Of a stretch of 64,000 nt of DNA, positions 43,750 to 55,734 are shown piece by piece (the stretch's first letter is position 1; every line of letters begins with the position of its first letter). The DNA lies in the NCBI RefSeq assembly GCF_900660575.1, contig NZ_LR215008.1, positions 806,001 through 870,000 on the forward strand, read 5' to 3'. Origin of the DNA: Mycoplasmopsis pulmonis (lineage in GTDB: Bacteria > Bacillota_I > Bacilli_A > Mycoplasmatales > Metamycoplasmataceae). A program made the position numbers and the translations under genes. The notes beneath the pieces are model-generated. The model had not been told where the DNA came from and searched no databases. It saw nothing but the letters and a program-made list of their open reading frames with translations.

Positions 43750-44247
43750 TTAAACGTATTTTTCTAGTTCTTTGTTAAATTTATCAAAATCAACTTGTTC
43801 ATGAACGTTTTTGTTAATGTCTATATATTTAACAATCCCTTTTTCATCTGTGATAATTACAGTTCTTGCTAAAAGTCCTAACTCTTCAATTAAAAGTCCA
43901 TTTCTTTTTCCGAAAACTAATTTTTTGTGATCTGAAAGAGGAACTATGTTATTTACTCCATGAGCTGCGCATCATTCATTTAAAGTAAAAGGCAAGTCAA
44001 CTGATATAGTTAAAACTTGTAATTTATCTCCATATTTTTTTGCAATAGCACTAATTTCTTGTGTTTGAAAATCACATACACTTGTGTTTATAGCTGGAAA
44101 TACAGATACAACTGTTAATTTTCCAGGTACATCAAATTCATAATTTTCTAAAGAAGTTGTAGTTGCTTCAAATGTTAATTTATCCCCTACTTGAATAGGA
44201 TTGGCAAATAATTTATATTCATTTGTTTTAAAAAAAACTGTTTTCAT
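43750..44247 (-). CDS. tpx: Thiol peroxidase
   Basis: Peroxiredoxin that reduces hydrogen and alkyl peroxides with thioredoxin; 165 residues. Peroxidatic Cys58 lies in NTSVCDFQT and Cys93 (in WCAAHG) matches the resolving Cys of Tpx, so an atypical two-Cys cycle is likely. The start is conventional; AAAGGA overlaps the end of the upstream gene (TATAAAGGATAA), making the two coupled. An oxidative-stress role is expected in a catalase-less mycoplasma. Confidence 0.95.
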
Positions 44248-44249
44248 GT

Positions 44250-45785
44250 TTATCCTTTATAACTTTTAAAAAATTTCAAAATTGAACTAAATAAATTTTC
44301 TGCTAAAACAAAATTTTCTTCATCATTTCAAGAAAAAATTTCCATTTGTAATTTTCCTTCAAATTCATCATAAACAAGTTTTATCATTGATTTTATTTTA
44401 TTCTCTTTAATTAAAACACAATTTTGGCTTTTAATTAAAATTAAATTTTGGAATAAAGTATTTTTTTCACTTTTTGTTTCAATTAATTGATAAAAATCAT
44501 TTAATGTTTTTTGTTCAACTTTTAAATTAGCTTTGTCAAAATAAAGTGGTGGATAAATATTCTTAACAAAATTTACAACATTAGATACATTTCCATTTTG
44601 AGTTTTATAGTAATTAATTAATTCAGTAAAAATAACAATAAATTCAAATTTATTAAAGAAAAATATTTTCTTGTAATTGAAGTTAAATTCAAGATCATCG
44701 TTAATTGCAAAAAGAAAATTTTTCATCTTTAAATTTTGATGATCTACTTGATCACTTTGAACAAGATTAACTTGATATTTTTGTGTTATAGGTTCAAAGA
44801 TTTTTTCTAAAAAAGAGGGTATTAAAATAAAGCTCATTTGTGTTAACTCTTGTTTTAGTTTTTTGTTCATTAAATAGAGCTCTAAAAAAATTCTTAGAAG
44901 TTGATGTTTTTCAAGTTTTCTAGTTTTGCCATTGAAATTTAAAACAACATCTAAATCACTACCAAGTGAGTTAGTTAAAAATGCTAAATCAAACTTTATT
45001 TTTTTAAGTTTTCTAAAGATTTTTCAAATTTTAAAATTTGCATTTTTCTTACTTGTATTTGAAAAATATCTTATATCCATTGATCCTAAAATTCTCTTAG
45101 TAAAATTTTCAAAAGAGAAGTTATTTTTTGCTATAAAAACTTTTAATTTTCTTTGGTCATTTTTTCTTTCAAAATGTGCAATAGAATCATCTTTAAAATT
45201 GTCTATTAAATTTTTTGTTTTTATAATTCTAGGTGCTTTTTTATGGTACTTTATTTGATCAAAATTTATGTTATTTATTTCATTTAATATTTGCCCATAA
45301 AAACCAAGATCAATGTTGTATCCTTTTGAATCTAAAAATGATACTGAATAAGTTTTTTCAATGATGTCATATTGAATAAAAATCCCATAATCAAAATTTA
45401 TTTTTTGAAAAGCATAACTTACAATATTTTGTATTTGACTCGGTTGATCTAAAACTGAAATTTCCATATTTTTAGCACCAAAGATTTCTTGGGCAATTGT
45501 TGAGTATTTATCTAATGATTTATTTGAGTTTTCTATAACTAAAATTTTATTATTATTTTTTATATCAATTAAGTTACAAAAAGCTTTTACAATTAGTGAA
45601 AAAGTTATTTCATTAAAATTAGAAAGACCCAATCCTTTTTTCATATAAAAACCATTTTTATTAAAAAAAGGTAAAGTAAAAAACACTTCTTTTGTTTTAT
45701 CAAAATTTTTTCTTATTCTTTTTAATTTTCAAGTTGTCATTGGTCTTTTTTTATAAAAATCAAATCAATAATTTAATCTATCCAT
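44250..45785 (-). CDS. Degenerate phosphohexomutase-like protein (phosphomannomutase/phosphoglucomutase fold, catalytic loops lost)
   Basis: 511 residues in one frame with UGA=Trp. Length and pattern fit phosphomannomutase/phosphoglucomutase. FNKNGFYMKKGLGLSNFN (41-58) aligns without gaps to the family's FGTAGLRGxxGxGxNRMN. NFDYGIFIQYDIIEK (130-144) sits at the phosphoserine loop (ADAGIMITASHNPK), with Ser-His-Asn gone. FLTNSLGSDLDV (269-280) sits at the metal loop (NDPDADR), with two Asp and the Arg lost, followed by an LTGNEIG-like LEKHQLL. The phosphate-binding SGTEP loop is not recognisable. It is therefore probably non-catalytic. It is coupled to tpx downstream. The alternative is an unrelated mycoplasma protein; I think the fold assignment is likelier. 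Confidence 0.6.
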
Positions 45786-46031
45786 ATTTCAAACCTAGCC
45801 TTGTTCTTTTAAAATCTATATTAACCTTATAAGGAATTTAAATATCAAGTAATTATTTAAGAAAAAAACAAATTCTTTTAATTTCTTAAAATTCTTTCTT
45901 ATCATTATATGATAAGTAAATAATAGCAATTTAAAATAATCAATATTTAAATTTTAAAAACTCAAATTAATTTTAATTTTAGCTTTTATTGGACATAGAT
46001 TTATTTACAAAAAAGCAAAATGTAAATTGTA

Positions 46032-46037
46032 TATAAT
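46032..46037 (+). promoter_or_regulatory. -10 element of uvrA
   Basis: TATAAT ending 11 nt before ATG 46049, with no Shine-Dalgarno between: a likely leaderless start for the uvrA-hprK-lgt-trxB operon. The rest of 45786-46031 is AT-rich spacer with no gene. Confidence 0.5.
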
Positions 46038-46048
46038 ATACTTTAATT

Positions 46049-48883
46049 ATGTCGAAGGTAGATTTTTTACACATTAAAGGCGCAAGAGAAAACAATTTAA
46101 AAAATGTTGAATTAACAATTCCAAAAAATAAATTAGTTATCTTTACTGGACTTTCAGGATCTGGTAAATCTTCACTTGCTTTTAACACCATTTATGAAGA
46201 AGGAAGAAGAAGATATGTTGATTCACTTTCTTCTTATGCAAGACAATTTTTAGGTGGAACTTCCAAACCTGATGTTGATTCAATTGAAGGGCTTAGTCCT
46301 GCAATTTCAATAGAACAAAAAACAACTCACAATAATCCTCGTTCAACAGTAGGAACAGTTACTGAAATTTATGATTATCTAAGGCTTCTTTATGCTCGAA
46401 TTGGAAAGCCTTTTTGTCCTAAACATAAAATCAAAATTGAAGGTAAAACAACAAAGCTTATTATTGAAGGTATTGTCGACTTTCCAAAAAATTCAAAACT
46501 AATCATTCTCTCACCTGTTGTTGAACTTGAAAAAGGAACTCATCAAAAGTTAATTGCAAAATTAAAAACTGAAGGATTTTTAAGATTAAAAATTAACAAT
46601 GAAATTGTTTCACTTAGTGATGATAAAGAAATAAATCTTGACAAAAATAAAAGACACTCAATTGATATTGTTGTTGATCGTATTGTTTTAAATGAAGAAA
46701 AAAAATTAGAAATTTCTGAAGCCATTTCCATAGCTCTAGAATATGGAAAAGGCATAGTAAAAGTTGAAAATGTTGAAACAGGTGAAATCAAGATTTTTTC
46801 AAGCAATCATTCATGTCCAAAAGGCGATTTTGAAATGCCTAAAATTGAGACAAGACTTTTTTCATTTAACTCACCTTATGGTATGTGTCAAAATTGTAAG
46901 GGACTAGGTGTTCAACTTCGAGGAGATTATAATCTTTTAGTGCCTGATCAAAACCTTTCAATTAGTGAAGGAGCTATTAAAATTTTTGAATCAACTGTTA
47001 ATTCATCAAATCAAGAATGACAAGAATTTGAAGCACTTTTAAACTACTATGGAATTGATAAAAACATACCAATGAGAAAGCTCTCTGAAAGCGATCGTCA
47101 AATCATAAAATATGGTTCAAAAGAAGAAATTGACTACATCATTAAAAGTCAAAGTAATAAATTCAAAAGAACAAAAAGAATTGAAGGAATTATTGACAAA
47201 GTTGAAAGAAAATATTTAGAAACTTCTTCAGAGGGAATCAGAACTTGAATCAAACGATATATGTCAGAGTTTATTTGTAACATGTGTAAAGGTTCAAGAT
47301 TAAATGAGCATGCATTAGCAGTTAAAATTAATGGTTTAAATATATGAGAGATTTCTTCTCTTTCAATTAATGATGTTTATGAACAATCTATAAATTTGAA
47401 TCTTAGTGATTATGAAAGAGAAATCACTACTTTGCTTATTTCAGAGCTTACTTCTAGACTTTCATTTTTAGTAGATGTGGGTCTTGATTATTTAACACTA
47501 AATAGAATGGCAGAGTCACTCTCTGGAGGAGAGGCTCAAAGGATAAGACTTGCCACTCAAATTGGTTCAAATTTAACTGGTGTTTTGTATGTTCTAGATG
47601 AGCCATCAATTGGACTTCATCAAAAGGACAATGAAAGGTTAATTAAAACACTTAGAAAAATGGTTGAAATAGGAAATACACTTATTGTTGTTGAACATGA
47701 TGAAGACACTATGAGAGCTAGTGATTTTATAGTTGATATAGGACCTAAAGCAGGAAGTCATGGAGGAGAAATTGTTGCTCTAGGAAGTGTTGAAGATATC
47801 ATTAAAAATCCTATTTCCATAACAGGTAAATACCTTTCGGGAGAGTGGCAAAATGCAACTCCTAAATCAAGAAGAAGTGGAAGTGGAAATGTAATTAAAA
47901 TTACAGGAGCTTCTCAAAACAATATTAAGAAATTAGATTTTAAAATTCCTCTTGGTAAATTCATAGGTGTAACTGGAGTTTCAGGATCAGGAAAATCAAC
48001 TTTAATTAATCAAGTTTTAGTCAATGCAATTGAAAAAGGAATTGCAAGGGATTTTTCTCATGATAAAAACAAAAACTACGAAAAAATTGAAGGACTTCTT
48101 TACATTGATAAACTAATCAAAATTAGTCAAAGTCCAATAGGAAGAACTCCTCGTTCAAACCCAGCTACATACTCATCACTTTTTGATGATATTAGAGAAA
48201 TTTTTAGTAATGTTCCAGAGGCAAAAGCACGTGGCTATCAAAAAGGTAGATTTTCATTTAATGTCCCTGGTGGAAGATGTGAAAAATGCTCAGGAGATGG
48301 CTCTATAAAAATTGAGATGTTTTTCCTTCCAAATGTTTATATAACTTGTGATCATTGTGATGGAAAAAGATACAATGAAGAAACACTTCAAATCAAATAT
48401 CGCTCAAAAAGTATTAGCGATGTTTTAGACATGACAGTTAGTGATGCTTTAGCTTTTTTTGAAAACAGATTAATTGTCAAAAATAAGCTTCAAACTTTAG
48501 AAGATGTAGGACTAGGATATATTAAATTAGGTCAGTCTTCAACAACACTTTCTGGTGGAGAGGCTCAAAGAGTTAAACTAGCTTCACATCTACTAAAAAA
48601 ATCAACTGGAAAAACTCTTTATGTTTTAGATGAACCAACAACAGGGCTTCACTCTCATGATGTTTCACTACTTTTAAAAGTTTTAAATAGACTAGTAGAC
48701 AAAGGTGATACAGTAATTGTAATTGAGCATAATTTAGATGTAATAAAAAATTGTGATTATCTAATAGATCTAGGCCCTGGTGGAGGAGTCAATGGTGGTA
48801 AAATTATAGCAACTGGAACTCCTGAACAAGTTGCTCAAATTGAAAAAAGCTACACAGGAGAGTTTTTAAAAAGAGTACTATAA
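46049..48883 (+). CDS. uvrA: Excinuclease ABC subunit A
   Basis: Damage-recognition ATPase of nucleotide excision repair, 944 residues. Walker [10 protein letters not shown] (34-42) and GVSGSGKST (near 643-651), two signature LSGGEAQR copies (near 491-498 and before the end), and Walker B LYVLDEPS / LYVLDEPT. Zinc-finger cysteines are in [14 protein letters not shown] and CEKCSG...CDHCDG. It lacks nothing essential. In-frame TGA codons in the middle are Trp. It is the first gene of an overlapping set. Confidence 0.97.
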
Positions 48884-49812
48884 TGAAGAAAAAACTATTT
48901 GTAAGCGAATTAATAAAACACTTTGATTTAGAAGTTTTAAATCATGATTTTCCAGAAATTGAAGATAGAGAAATTTTAACCCCTTCAATTAAAAGGCTTG
49001 GTCTAGAACTCTCTGGACATTTTATCTATGATGCAATTAGCGGTGTTATTGTTGGTTGAGGAACAAATGAAAGTAAATTTTTTGAAAAAATTGGAAGTGA
49101 AAAAGCTAAAAGTTCTATTGAAGAAATTTTTTCAAGAAAAATACCAATGCTAGTTCTTTCTAAAGGTTTTGACAAAAACTACTATTCAACAATTATTGAA
49201 ATTGCTAATAAGCACAAAACACCTGTTATTTTTTACAAAGCTAGCCTTTCTGAAATCAACACTATTTTAGGAATTTACCTACTTCAATACTTTGCAAAAA
49301 AAGTTCAAGTTCACGGAACTTTAGTAAGTGTTTTTGGGATGGGAATTTTAATAGTTGGAGATTCTGGACTAGGAAAAAGTGAAGCTGCCCTTGAACTTGT
49401 TCAAAAAGGACATGTTTTAATTAGTGATGATGCTGTTTTGGTAAGTCACTATGGAAATAAATATTTCGGAAAAGCCCCTTACATAACTAAAAATTTAATT
49501 GAAGTAAGAGGGCTAGGTTTAATCGATATTTTAAGTGTTCATGGACTAAAGAGTGTTTTACCTGAGTGTGAAATTAATTTTGTAGTAGAATTAAAGGATT
49601 ACGAACAAAACAAAAGTAATTTTGACCGGCTAGGTAATAAGGTGTTAAAATATCAAATCGGCGAATGAAAAATTCCTAAGATAGAAATTCCTATCCGGCA
49701 AGGAAGAAGTGTTGCTTCACTAATTGAAGCTTCAGCAAATATGTTTTTGTCCAAACTAAATGGACATGATGTTTTAGCTATGATCCAAGAAAGGAGCTTA
49801 AATGACGAGTAA
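48883..49812 (+). CDS. hprK: HPr kinase/phosphorylase
   Basis: Phosphorylates HPr on Ser46 and removes the phosphate; 309 residues. Walker A GDSGLGKS (159-166) is followed by HVLISDDAV, and the signature EVRGLGLIDI is present. The C-terminal PIRQGRSVA is the family's regulatory region. The ATG overlaps the uvrA stop by one base (TAATG), and the end overlaps lgt by 11 bp. HprK-Lgt-TrxB is a common Firmicute order. Confidence 0.96.
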
Positions 49813-50770
49813 CTTTTTTCCTTATAAAGAAGGAACTGCTACTTTTTTAATTGATCCTTATGTTAGAGTCTATCCTATTGCAATTTTAATGGGTATGATT
49901 ATTTCAATTTTAACAGTTGCTTTTTTTTGAAGAAAAGAAAAATTTAACTTTGACCATTTCTTTGCATTACTTTTTATTATTATTCCTAGCTCAATTATTG
50001 GTGCTAGGCTTTGATTTGTCTTTGAAAGACTAATTTATAATCCCCAAAATCCTTTCCCCGGCTCTGCTTGATATGCCATCTGAGAAGGAGGGCTATCAAT
50101 TCAAGGTGGAGTTGCCCTTCCTGCTATTTTAAGCCTTGTCTACATTTACTTCAAAAGAGACTACATCGATTATCGAAAAGCTCTAAGTATGATTTTGCCA
50201 ACAGTTCTAATTGGTCAGGCCATTGGACGATGAGGAAACTTTGCAAACCATGAAGTTTATGGAAAAATTGATCCAACAGGACAATCATCACTAATTTTTG
50301 GAGAGTGACTAGCAAGACATATGTTTATCTACAATGCAAATGAGTCTGCTGCAAGTGCTGCTTTTAGATATCCTTTATTCTTATATGAGTCTATTTCCTC
50401 AATTATTGGTTATATAATTATTGTGTGAATCATTCAAGAAAGAAACCTATTAAAACCTGGATCAAATGGAGGGCTATACTTTGTTTACTATGGAACCGTG
50501 CGTTTAGCAATGGAGCCTTTAAGAGAAGAGTCTTATTTTTACTACTCACTAGCTGCCATGTTTTCAATTTTAATTGGTGGAATGATGATGATTTACTTTG
50601 AAATTTGAGCAAATCCATCAAGGTATGTAAAAACTAAAATTGGTAAATTTAGATACCAATATGATTGAACAAAAGTTGTAGTTGATAAAAAGGATAAAAA
50701 AATTAAATTTCAAAGCAACAATAACAAAAACAAAACAGAAGGAAAGATAAAAAAATATGTCACAAAATAA
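49802..50770 (+). CDS. lgt: Prolipoprotein diacylglyceryl transferase
   Basis: Integral membrane enzyme that transfers diacylglycerol to lipobox cysteines, including those of lipoproteins like the nuclease at 21760-25137; 322 residues, about seven hydrophobic segments. Signature GQAIGRWGNFANHEVYG is present, and the C-terminal GGLYFVYYGTVRLAMEPLRE matches. At the position of the GG-x-S-x-HGG motif it reads EGGLSIQGG, so Gln stands where many bacterial Lgt proteins have His. The many UGA Trp codons hide it from standard-code gene finding. It overlaps hprK by 11 bp and trxB by 14 bp. The C-terminal tail is polar. Confidence 0.93.
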
Positions 50771-51680
50771 AATCTATGATGTCGCAATTATTGGTGCAGG
50801 ACCAGGTGCTTTAACCGCTGCAATTTATACTTCAAGAGGAAATTTAGATACTGTTTTTATTGACAATGCAGCTCCAGGGGGAAAATTAATTTATGCTTCA
50901 AAAATCGAAAACTGGCCTGGTGATACAATTGTTAAAGGAACAGATCTAGCTATTAGATTTTTTGAACATGCTCAAGCTTTTGGAGCTAAATATGAATATG
51001 GAAAAGTTGTTGATTTAATCAACATTAAGGATGATTTAAAAGAGTTAGTTCTTGAAGATGGAAAAAAAATTCAAGCTAAGTCAGTAATTATTGCCTCAGG
51101 AATGGTCTCAAGAAAACCAAGAGAAATTCTAAACTATGATGAATTTGAAAATAGAGGAGTAAGCTACTGTGTAATTTGTGATGGTCCTATGTATGGCCAC
51201 AATCCAGCAATTATCATTGGTGGAGGAAACTCAGCTGTTGAAGAAGGTACATTTTTAAGCTCAATAGCTTCTAAAGTTTATGTAATTGTAAGAGATAGTG
51301 ACTTTATTGCCGAAAAAGCTTTAGTAAATGATTTAAAAAGTAGAAAAAACATTGAAGTTCTTTTTAATGCAAGTGTTAAAGAACTTCATGGTAAAGATGC
51401 CTTAGAATATGCTATTGTAAATCACAATGGTAAAGAGGTTAAACTTGAAGTTGCTTCTCTTTTCCCATACATTGGATTTTTACCTTCAGCTGAATATGCT
51501 AAAAACGCAGGTGTGTTAGAGCCAAATGGTTTTATTAAAACTGATGAATTTATGGAAACTAAAGTTCCTGGAATTTATGCAATTGGAGATATAAGAATTA
51601 AAGATATTCGTCAAATTCTTACAGCTACCTCTGATGGAACAATTGCAGGAAAAATACTTACAAATAGAATTAAAAAATAA
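50757..51680 (+). CDS. trxB: Thioredoxin reductase
   Basis: FAD/NADPH enzyme that reduces thioredoxin; 307 residues. FAD motif GAGPGALTAA (13-22), redox pair Cys138 and Cys141 in CVICDG, NADPH motif GGGNSAVEEG, and the FAD-binding AIGDIR near the end. AAGGAAAG precedes the ATG inside the lgt end. It supplies the trxA/tpx pair at 43-44 kb. Confidence 0.96.
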   Translation: MSQNKIYDVAIIGAGPGALTAAIYTSRGNLDTVFIDNAAPGGKLIYASKIENWPGDTIVKGTDLAIRFFEHAQAFGAKYEYGKVVDLINIKDDLKELVLEDGKKIQAKSVIIASGMVSRKPREILNYDEFENRGVSYCVICDGPMYGHNPAIIIGGGNSAVEEGTFLSSIASKVYVIVRDSDFIAEKALVNDLKSRKNIEVLFNASVKELHGKDALEYAIVNHNGKEVKLEVASLFPYIGFLPSAEYAKNAGVLEPNGFIKTDEFMETKVPGIYAIGDIRIKDIRQILTATSDGTIAGKILTNRIKK

Positions 51681-51691
51681 AACAAAATAAG

Positions 51692-51716
51692 TTAGATAAA
51701 ATTATCTAATTTTATT
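51692..51716 (+). terminator. Terminator of the uvrA-trxB operon
   Basis: TTAGATA (51692-51698) pairs with TATCTAA (51703-51709) with a 4-nt loop, then a T-rich run. Confidence 0.6.
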
Positions 51717-51782
51717 TTTTATTTTGCTTTAAAATAGCAATAAAACAAAATCGCTAATGAAAATTTAGGGGGAAAATAAAAG

Positions 51783-54722
51783 ATGAAATTAATCAAAATT
51801 CAAGCACATGGTTTTAAATCATTTGCAGAGCCAATTCAACTTTCCTTTGATGGTGGAGTAGCTGGAATCATAGGGCCAAATGGTAGTGGTAAAAGTAATA
51901 TAAATGATGCCATTAAATGAGTCTTGGGTGAACAATCTTCAAAATCACTTAGAGGTGATAACATGGAAGATGTTATTTTTGCAGGATCTAAAAATGTTAA
52001 GGAGATGAACAAAGCTAGTGTTACTTTAACTTTTGACAACTCAAATAATGCCTCATCTGTGCCTCATAAAGTCTTTACAATTACACGTGAATTAGAAAGA
52101 GGAAAAGGCTCAAATATTTACTACATAAATGATGAAATAGTTCGCTACAAAGACATCAAAGACATAGCTCTTGAATCAGGAATTTCAAAATCATCTTTGG
52201 CTATTATCTCTCAAGGAACAGTTAGTGATATTGCAGAGGCAAGCCCTGAAGATAGAAGAGGAATTTTTGAAGAAGCAGCTGGGGTAAGTAAATACAAATC
52301 AAGAAAAAAAGAAGCTCTAAGAAAACTAGAAAAAACTAATGAATCTTTGGAAAAAATTCAAACTGTTATTCTTGAACTTGAAAAACAATTAAAACCTTTA
52401 AAAAACCAAGCTGAGAAAGCTCGTATTTATCTTCAAAAATCTAAAGAACTAAAAGATGTTGAAGTTGGTCTTATCATTCATAATTTAGACTTTTATTCAA
52501 CCAAACTAAAAGAATTTGAAATTGAGCTTGAAGGTGTTGTTGAAACTAAAGAAAATCTTGAACAACAAGTAAGAAAATGTGAAAACATCATTGAACAAAA
52601 TTCAGGTGATCGTCTTAAGTTTGAAAAAGAACTTCACTTCCTTGTCCAAGATCTTGATAATCTAAATGAAAAACTTAGAAATCTAGAGCTTATTTCAGCT
52701 AATGAAAATCAAAGAAGAGAACTTATTATTTCAGGACAAATTAAAGTCAACCCTGAAGAAAAAATGAAGGTTATCAAAGAACAACTTCAAATCATTAAAT
52801 CAAGAATCAACTTTTACACAAAACAAACTGAAGAGTTAAGTCAAATTGTTAGTGATAAAAAAAATGAAGTTCAAGAACTTGAAAAAACAATTTCAACTAA
52901 ACGAATTGAACAAAACAAAATATCAAATAAGCTAAATGAAACTAAAGTTAAAATCAACATTTTACTTGAACATAAAAAAAACAAAACTAACATGTTCAAA
53001 GGTACTAAAACCATTGTTGAACACAAAAACATCTTTAAAGGTTATCACGGGCTTGTTAGTGAAGTTTTAAAAGTAGATCAAGAATATATTCCAGCAATTG
53101 ATGCAGTTTTAAATAATGCTCTTCAACACATTGTTGTTGAGGATGCTCAAATTGCAGTTACAGCTGTTAATTTCTTGAAAAAAAATGATGGAGGAAGAGC
53201 AACTTTTATTCCTTTAAAATCAATAAAACCTAAATCAATTAAAGATGAACATTTTTTAGCTTTAAATATGAAAAAAGGCTTTATTGATGTAGCTTCAAAT
53301 CTTGTTAAATATGAACCTAAATTTGAAGTTTTAAGTAAGTTCTTGTTAGGTAATATTCTTGTAGTTAGTGACATAGAAAGCGCCAAAGATATAGCAGCTA
53401 TTTTAGATAACAAATACATGATTGTTACCCTTGAAGGAGATCTTATTAGAACTGGTGGAGTTATTACCGGTGGAGTTCAACAAGCTAGCACAAATTTAAT
53501 TGGTTTAGATGAACAAATTGCTAAGCTTGAAGAGATAGTTCCAATTATTTCAAAAGAAGTTGAAAACACTTCAAATCAAATCACTAACTTAGAACACAAA
53601 AAATATGAATTAACTAATGTAGTTAGTGAATTTAGTGTTGAAGCTGCTAAAGTCTATGAAAAACTTTCAAATGATCAAAAAAGCTTTGATAGTTTAACAG
53701 CTGAATATCAAACAATTTCAGCCAAAGATTTAGGTGAGTCTTCCTCAAGTGCTCTTGATCAACAAATCAATGAAATCCAAGCTAAAAAAGTTATTTTACA
53801 AGCTCAAATTAGAGCTAAAAAAGAATCAATTTTAAGTTTAAATACAGACTTTTCAAAAGTAACACTTGAAAAAAATGATTTAGAAAAATCTCTTCGTATT
53901 TTAAATGATTCTTTTTCAAAAAAAATCACTGAAAAAAACAAAGCTGAGTTTTATCTTGACACTAACCAAAAAAGATTAAGTGAATTTTATAACATGACTT
54001 ATGAAATGGCCAAAGATAATTTCTCTTTATCAATAGACATCACTGAAGCTGAAGAGTTTGTTGGAAGAATAAAAGAAGAAATTAAAGATCTAGGAAATAT
54101 CAACATTGATTCAATTAAATCTTATGAAGAAATTTCAGAAAGATATGATGGATTAAAAGCAACTGAAAGTGAAATAGTTGATGCCAAAGATAAAATTGAA
54201 AGTGCCATTAAAGAAATGGACAAAATCATAATCACAAAATTAAGAGACACTCTTAGTGCAATTAATGAAGAATTTAACAATGTTTTCCAAAGCATGTTTG
54301 GAGGAGGAGAAGCTAGAGTTGAATTTGTCGATCCTAGCGATATCCTTGAATCAGGAATTGACATCAAAGCTCAACCTCCTGGAAAATCAATTAAAAACTT
54401 GAAGCTTTTTTCAGGTGGAGAAAAATCACTTATTGCAATATCTTTACTTTTTGCAATTTTAAAATCAAAACCACTTCCTTTATGTATTTTAGACGAAGTA
54501 GAAGCTGCCCTTGATGATGCAAACGTTGTAAGATATGCTGAGTATTTACAAAAACTAAAAACTAAGACTCAATTTTTAGTAATCACCCATAGACACGGAA
54601 CTATGTCAAGAGTTGATCACCTTTTTGGAGCTACTATGCAAACAAGAGGGGTAACATCATTTTTTAGCGTGGAATTGGCTAGAGCAAAAGAACTAATTAA
54701 AGACACTAAAATTGAAAGCTAA
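51783..54722 (+). CDS. smc: Chromosome segregation ATPase SMC
   Basis: Condensin core subunit, 979 residues, somewhat shorter than the usual 1100-1200. MKLIKIQAHGFKSFA starts it, Walker A GPNGSGKSN is at 31-39, two long coiled coils flank a hinge (near residues 400-590, with RTGGVITGG), and the head closes with LFSGGEKS and CILDEVEAALDDAN. An in-frame TGA near 51919 lies in KWVLGEQ, so the true start is the ATG at 51783, not later. AGGGGG lies about 12 nt upstream. Confidence 0.97.
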
Positions 54723-54791
54723 TACCAAAAAAATTAAGCTCTAATTCATTAGAAAAAACAATTAATTTTTTAACAAAAATTTTATAAGAAA

Positions 54792-54826
54792 AACAACTCA
54801 CTATATTTTTTGTGAGTTGTTTTTTA
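54792..54826 (+). terminator. Terminator of smc
   Basis: AACAACTCAC (54792-54801) pairs with GTGAGTTGTT (54812-54821), 10-nt loop, then T run. Confidence 0.8.
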
Positions 54827-54866
54827 TTTAACTTATTAAAACAATAAAGTAAGCTCTTTTTTCATA

Positions 54867-54899
54867 AAATAAGTGCCCCTTGAAACTGGGCACTTATTT
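54867..54899 (-). terminator. Terminator of rpsD
   Basis: AAATAAGTGCCC pairs with GGGCACTTATTT around a 9-nt loop; GC-rich for this genome, 12 bp beyond the rpsD stop. Confidence 0.75.
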
Positions 54900-54910
54900 T
54901 TAAAAATAAA

Positions 54911-55510
54911 TTATTTATTGTAGAACTCAACAATTAAAGAATCATTAACTTCTTTTAAGAATTCATTTCTTTCAGGTAAACGAGTAAAAGTTGCTTTAAA
55001 GTCTTTAACACTTAATCAATCTGCTGCTGTTCTAATTTCTTTGTTTCTTAAAACTTGAGCATTTTTTTGTAATTTTTCTTTAATTTCAATTACTTTACCT
55101 ACAGCTACTCTATATGAAGGAATATCAACTTTTTTTCCATCAACTAAAACATGTCCATGGTTTACAAATTGTCTTGCTTGTCTTCTTGTTTCTGCAAAAC
55201 CTGCTCTATAAACTAAATTGTCTAATCTTTGCTCTAAGAATTGTAAGAAGTTTGTACCTTGAACACCTTTAAGTTTTGAAGATTTTTTAAATGAATTAGC
55301 AAATTGTCTTTCATTAACTCCATATAGATTTTTAACTTTTTGTTTTTCATATAAATGAAGTCCATAATCAGAAAGTTTTGTTCTTCTTTGACCATGTTGA
55401 CCTGGAGCGTAATTTCTCTTTTTACCCTTATTAAATTCTTTTTCATTTTCTAAAACAGAAAAACCTAGTCTTCTAGATTTTTTAAATAATGACGATCTGT
55501 CTCTTGACAT
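54911..55510 (-). CDS. rpsD: 30S ribosomal protein S4
   Basis: 16S-binding primary assembly protein, 199 residues. [19 protein letters not shown]-like C-terminus, and the S4 RNA-binding domain ([32 protein letters not shown]) are present. The N-terminal region has no zinc cysteines. TGA near 55018 is Trp. AGAGG precedes the ATG. The 5' leader (about 100-150 nt) could host autoregulation as in Bacillus; I see no firm structure. Confidence 0.96.
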
Positions 55511-55734
55511 TTTTTCCTCTTTTCTGCAAAACTAGAGGATTTAATTCTTTTGAAGTTTTCTTAATCTAATGATTTCGGAATTAACAGCATACTTACTTTC
55601 AAATCTTAGGACAAATTAAGAAAATAAATCAAAATATTAAATTGCTGTTTTGCTAAAGCATATTTTACATTATTTTATTTAGAAAATCTATTTTTTGTTT
55701 TTGTTAAATTTTAAATTAACATATAATTTTAGCA
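55511..55734. other. Divergent spacer between rpsD and the EzrA-like gene
   Basis: Holds the rpsD leader on the minus strand and, at 55722-55727, a plus-strand TATAAT ending 7 nt before the ATG of the EzrA-like gene. No further gene seen. Confidence 0.5.
55722..55727 (+). promoter_or_regulatory. -10 element of the EzrA-like gene
   Basis: TATAAT ending 7 nt before ATG 55735, without Shine-Dalgarno: probable leaderless message serving the EzrA-like gene and perhaps thiI. Confidence 0.5.

Noticed and set aside
44328-45686. Two separate genes, one starting at ATG 44870 and one at GTG 45686
   Set aside because: Both lie in one uninterrupted frame with no stop between them once TGA is Trp, and an in-frame ATG at 45785 extends it. 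One 511-residue protein is the simpler reading.
51836-54367. Long open frames on the minus strand opposite smc
   Set aside because: They are shadows of the smc reading frame; no ribosome-binding site, no family resemblance, and smc itself is unmistakable.
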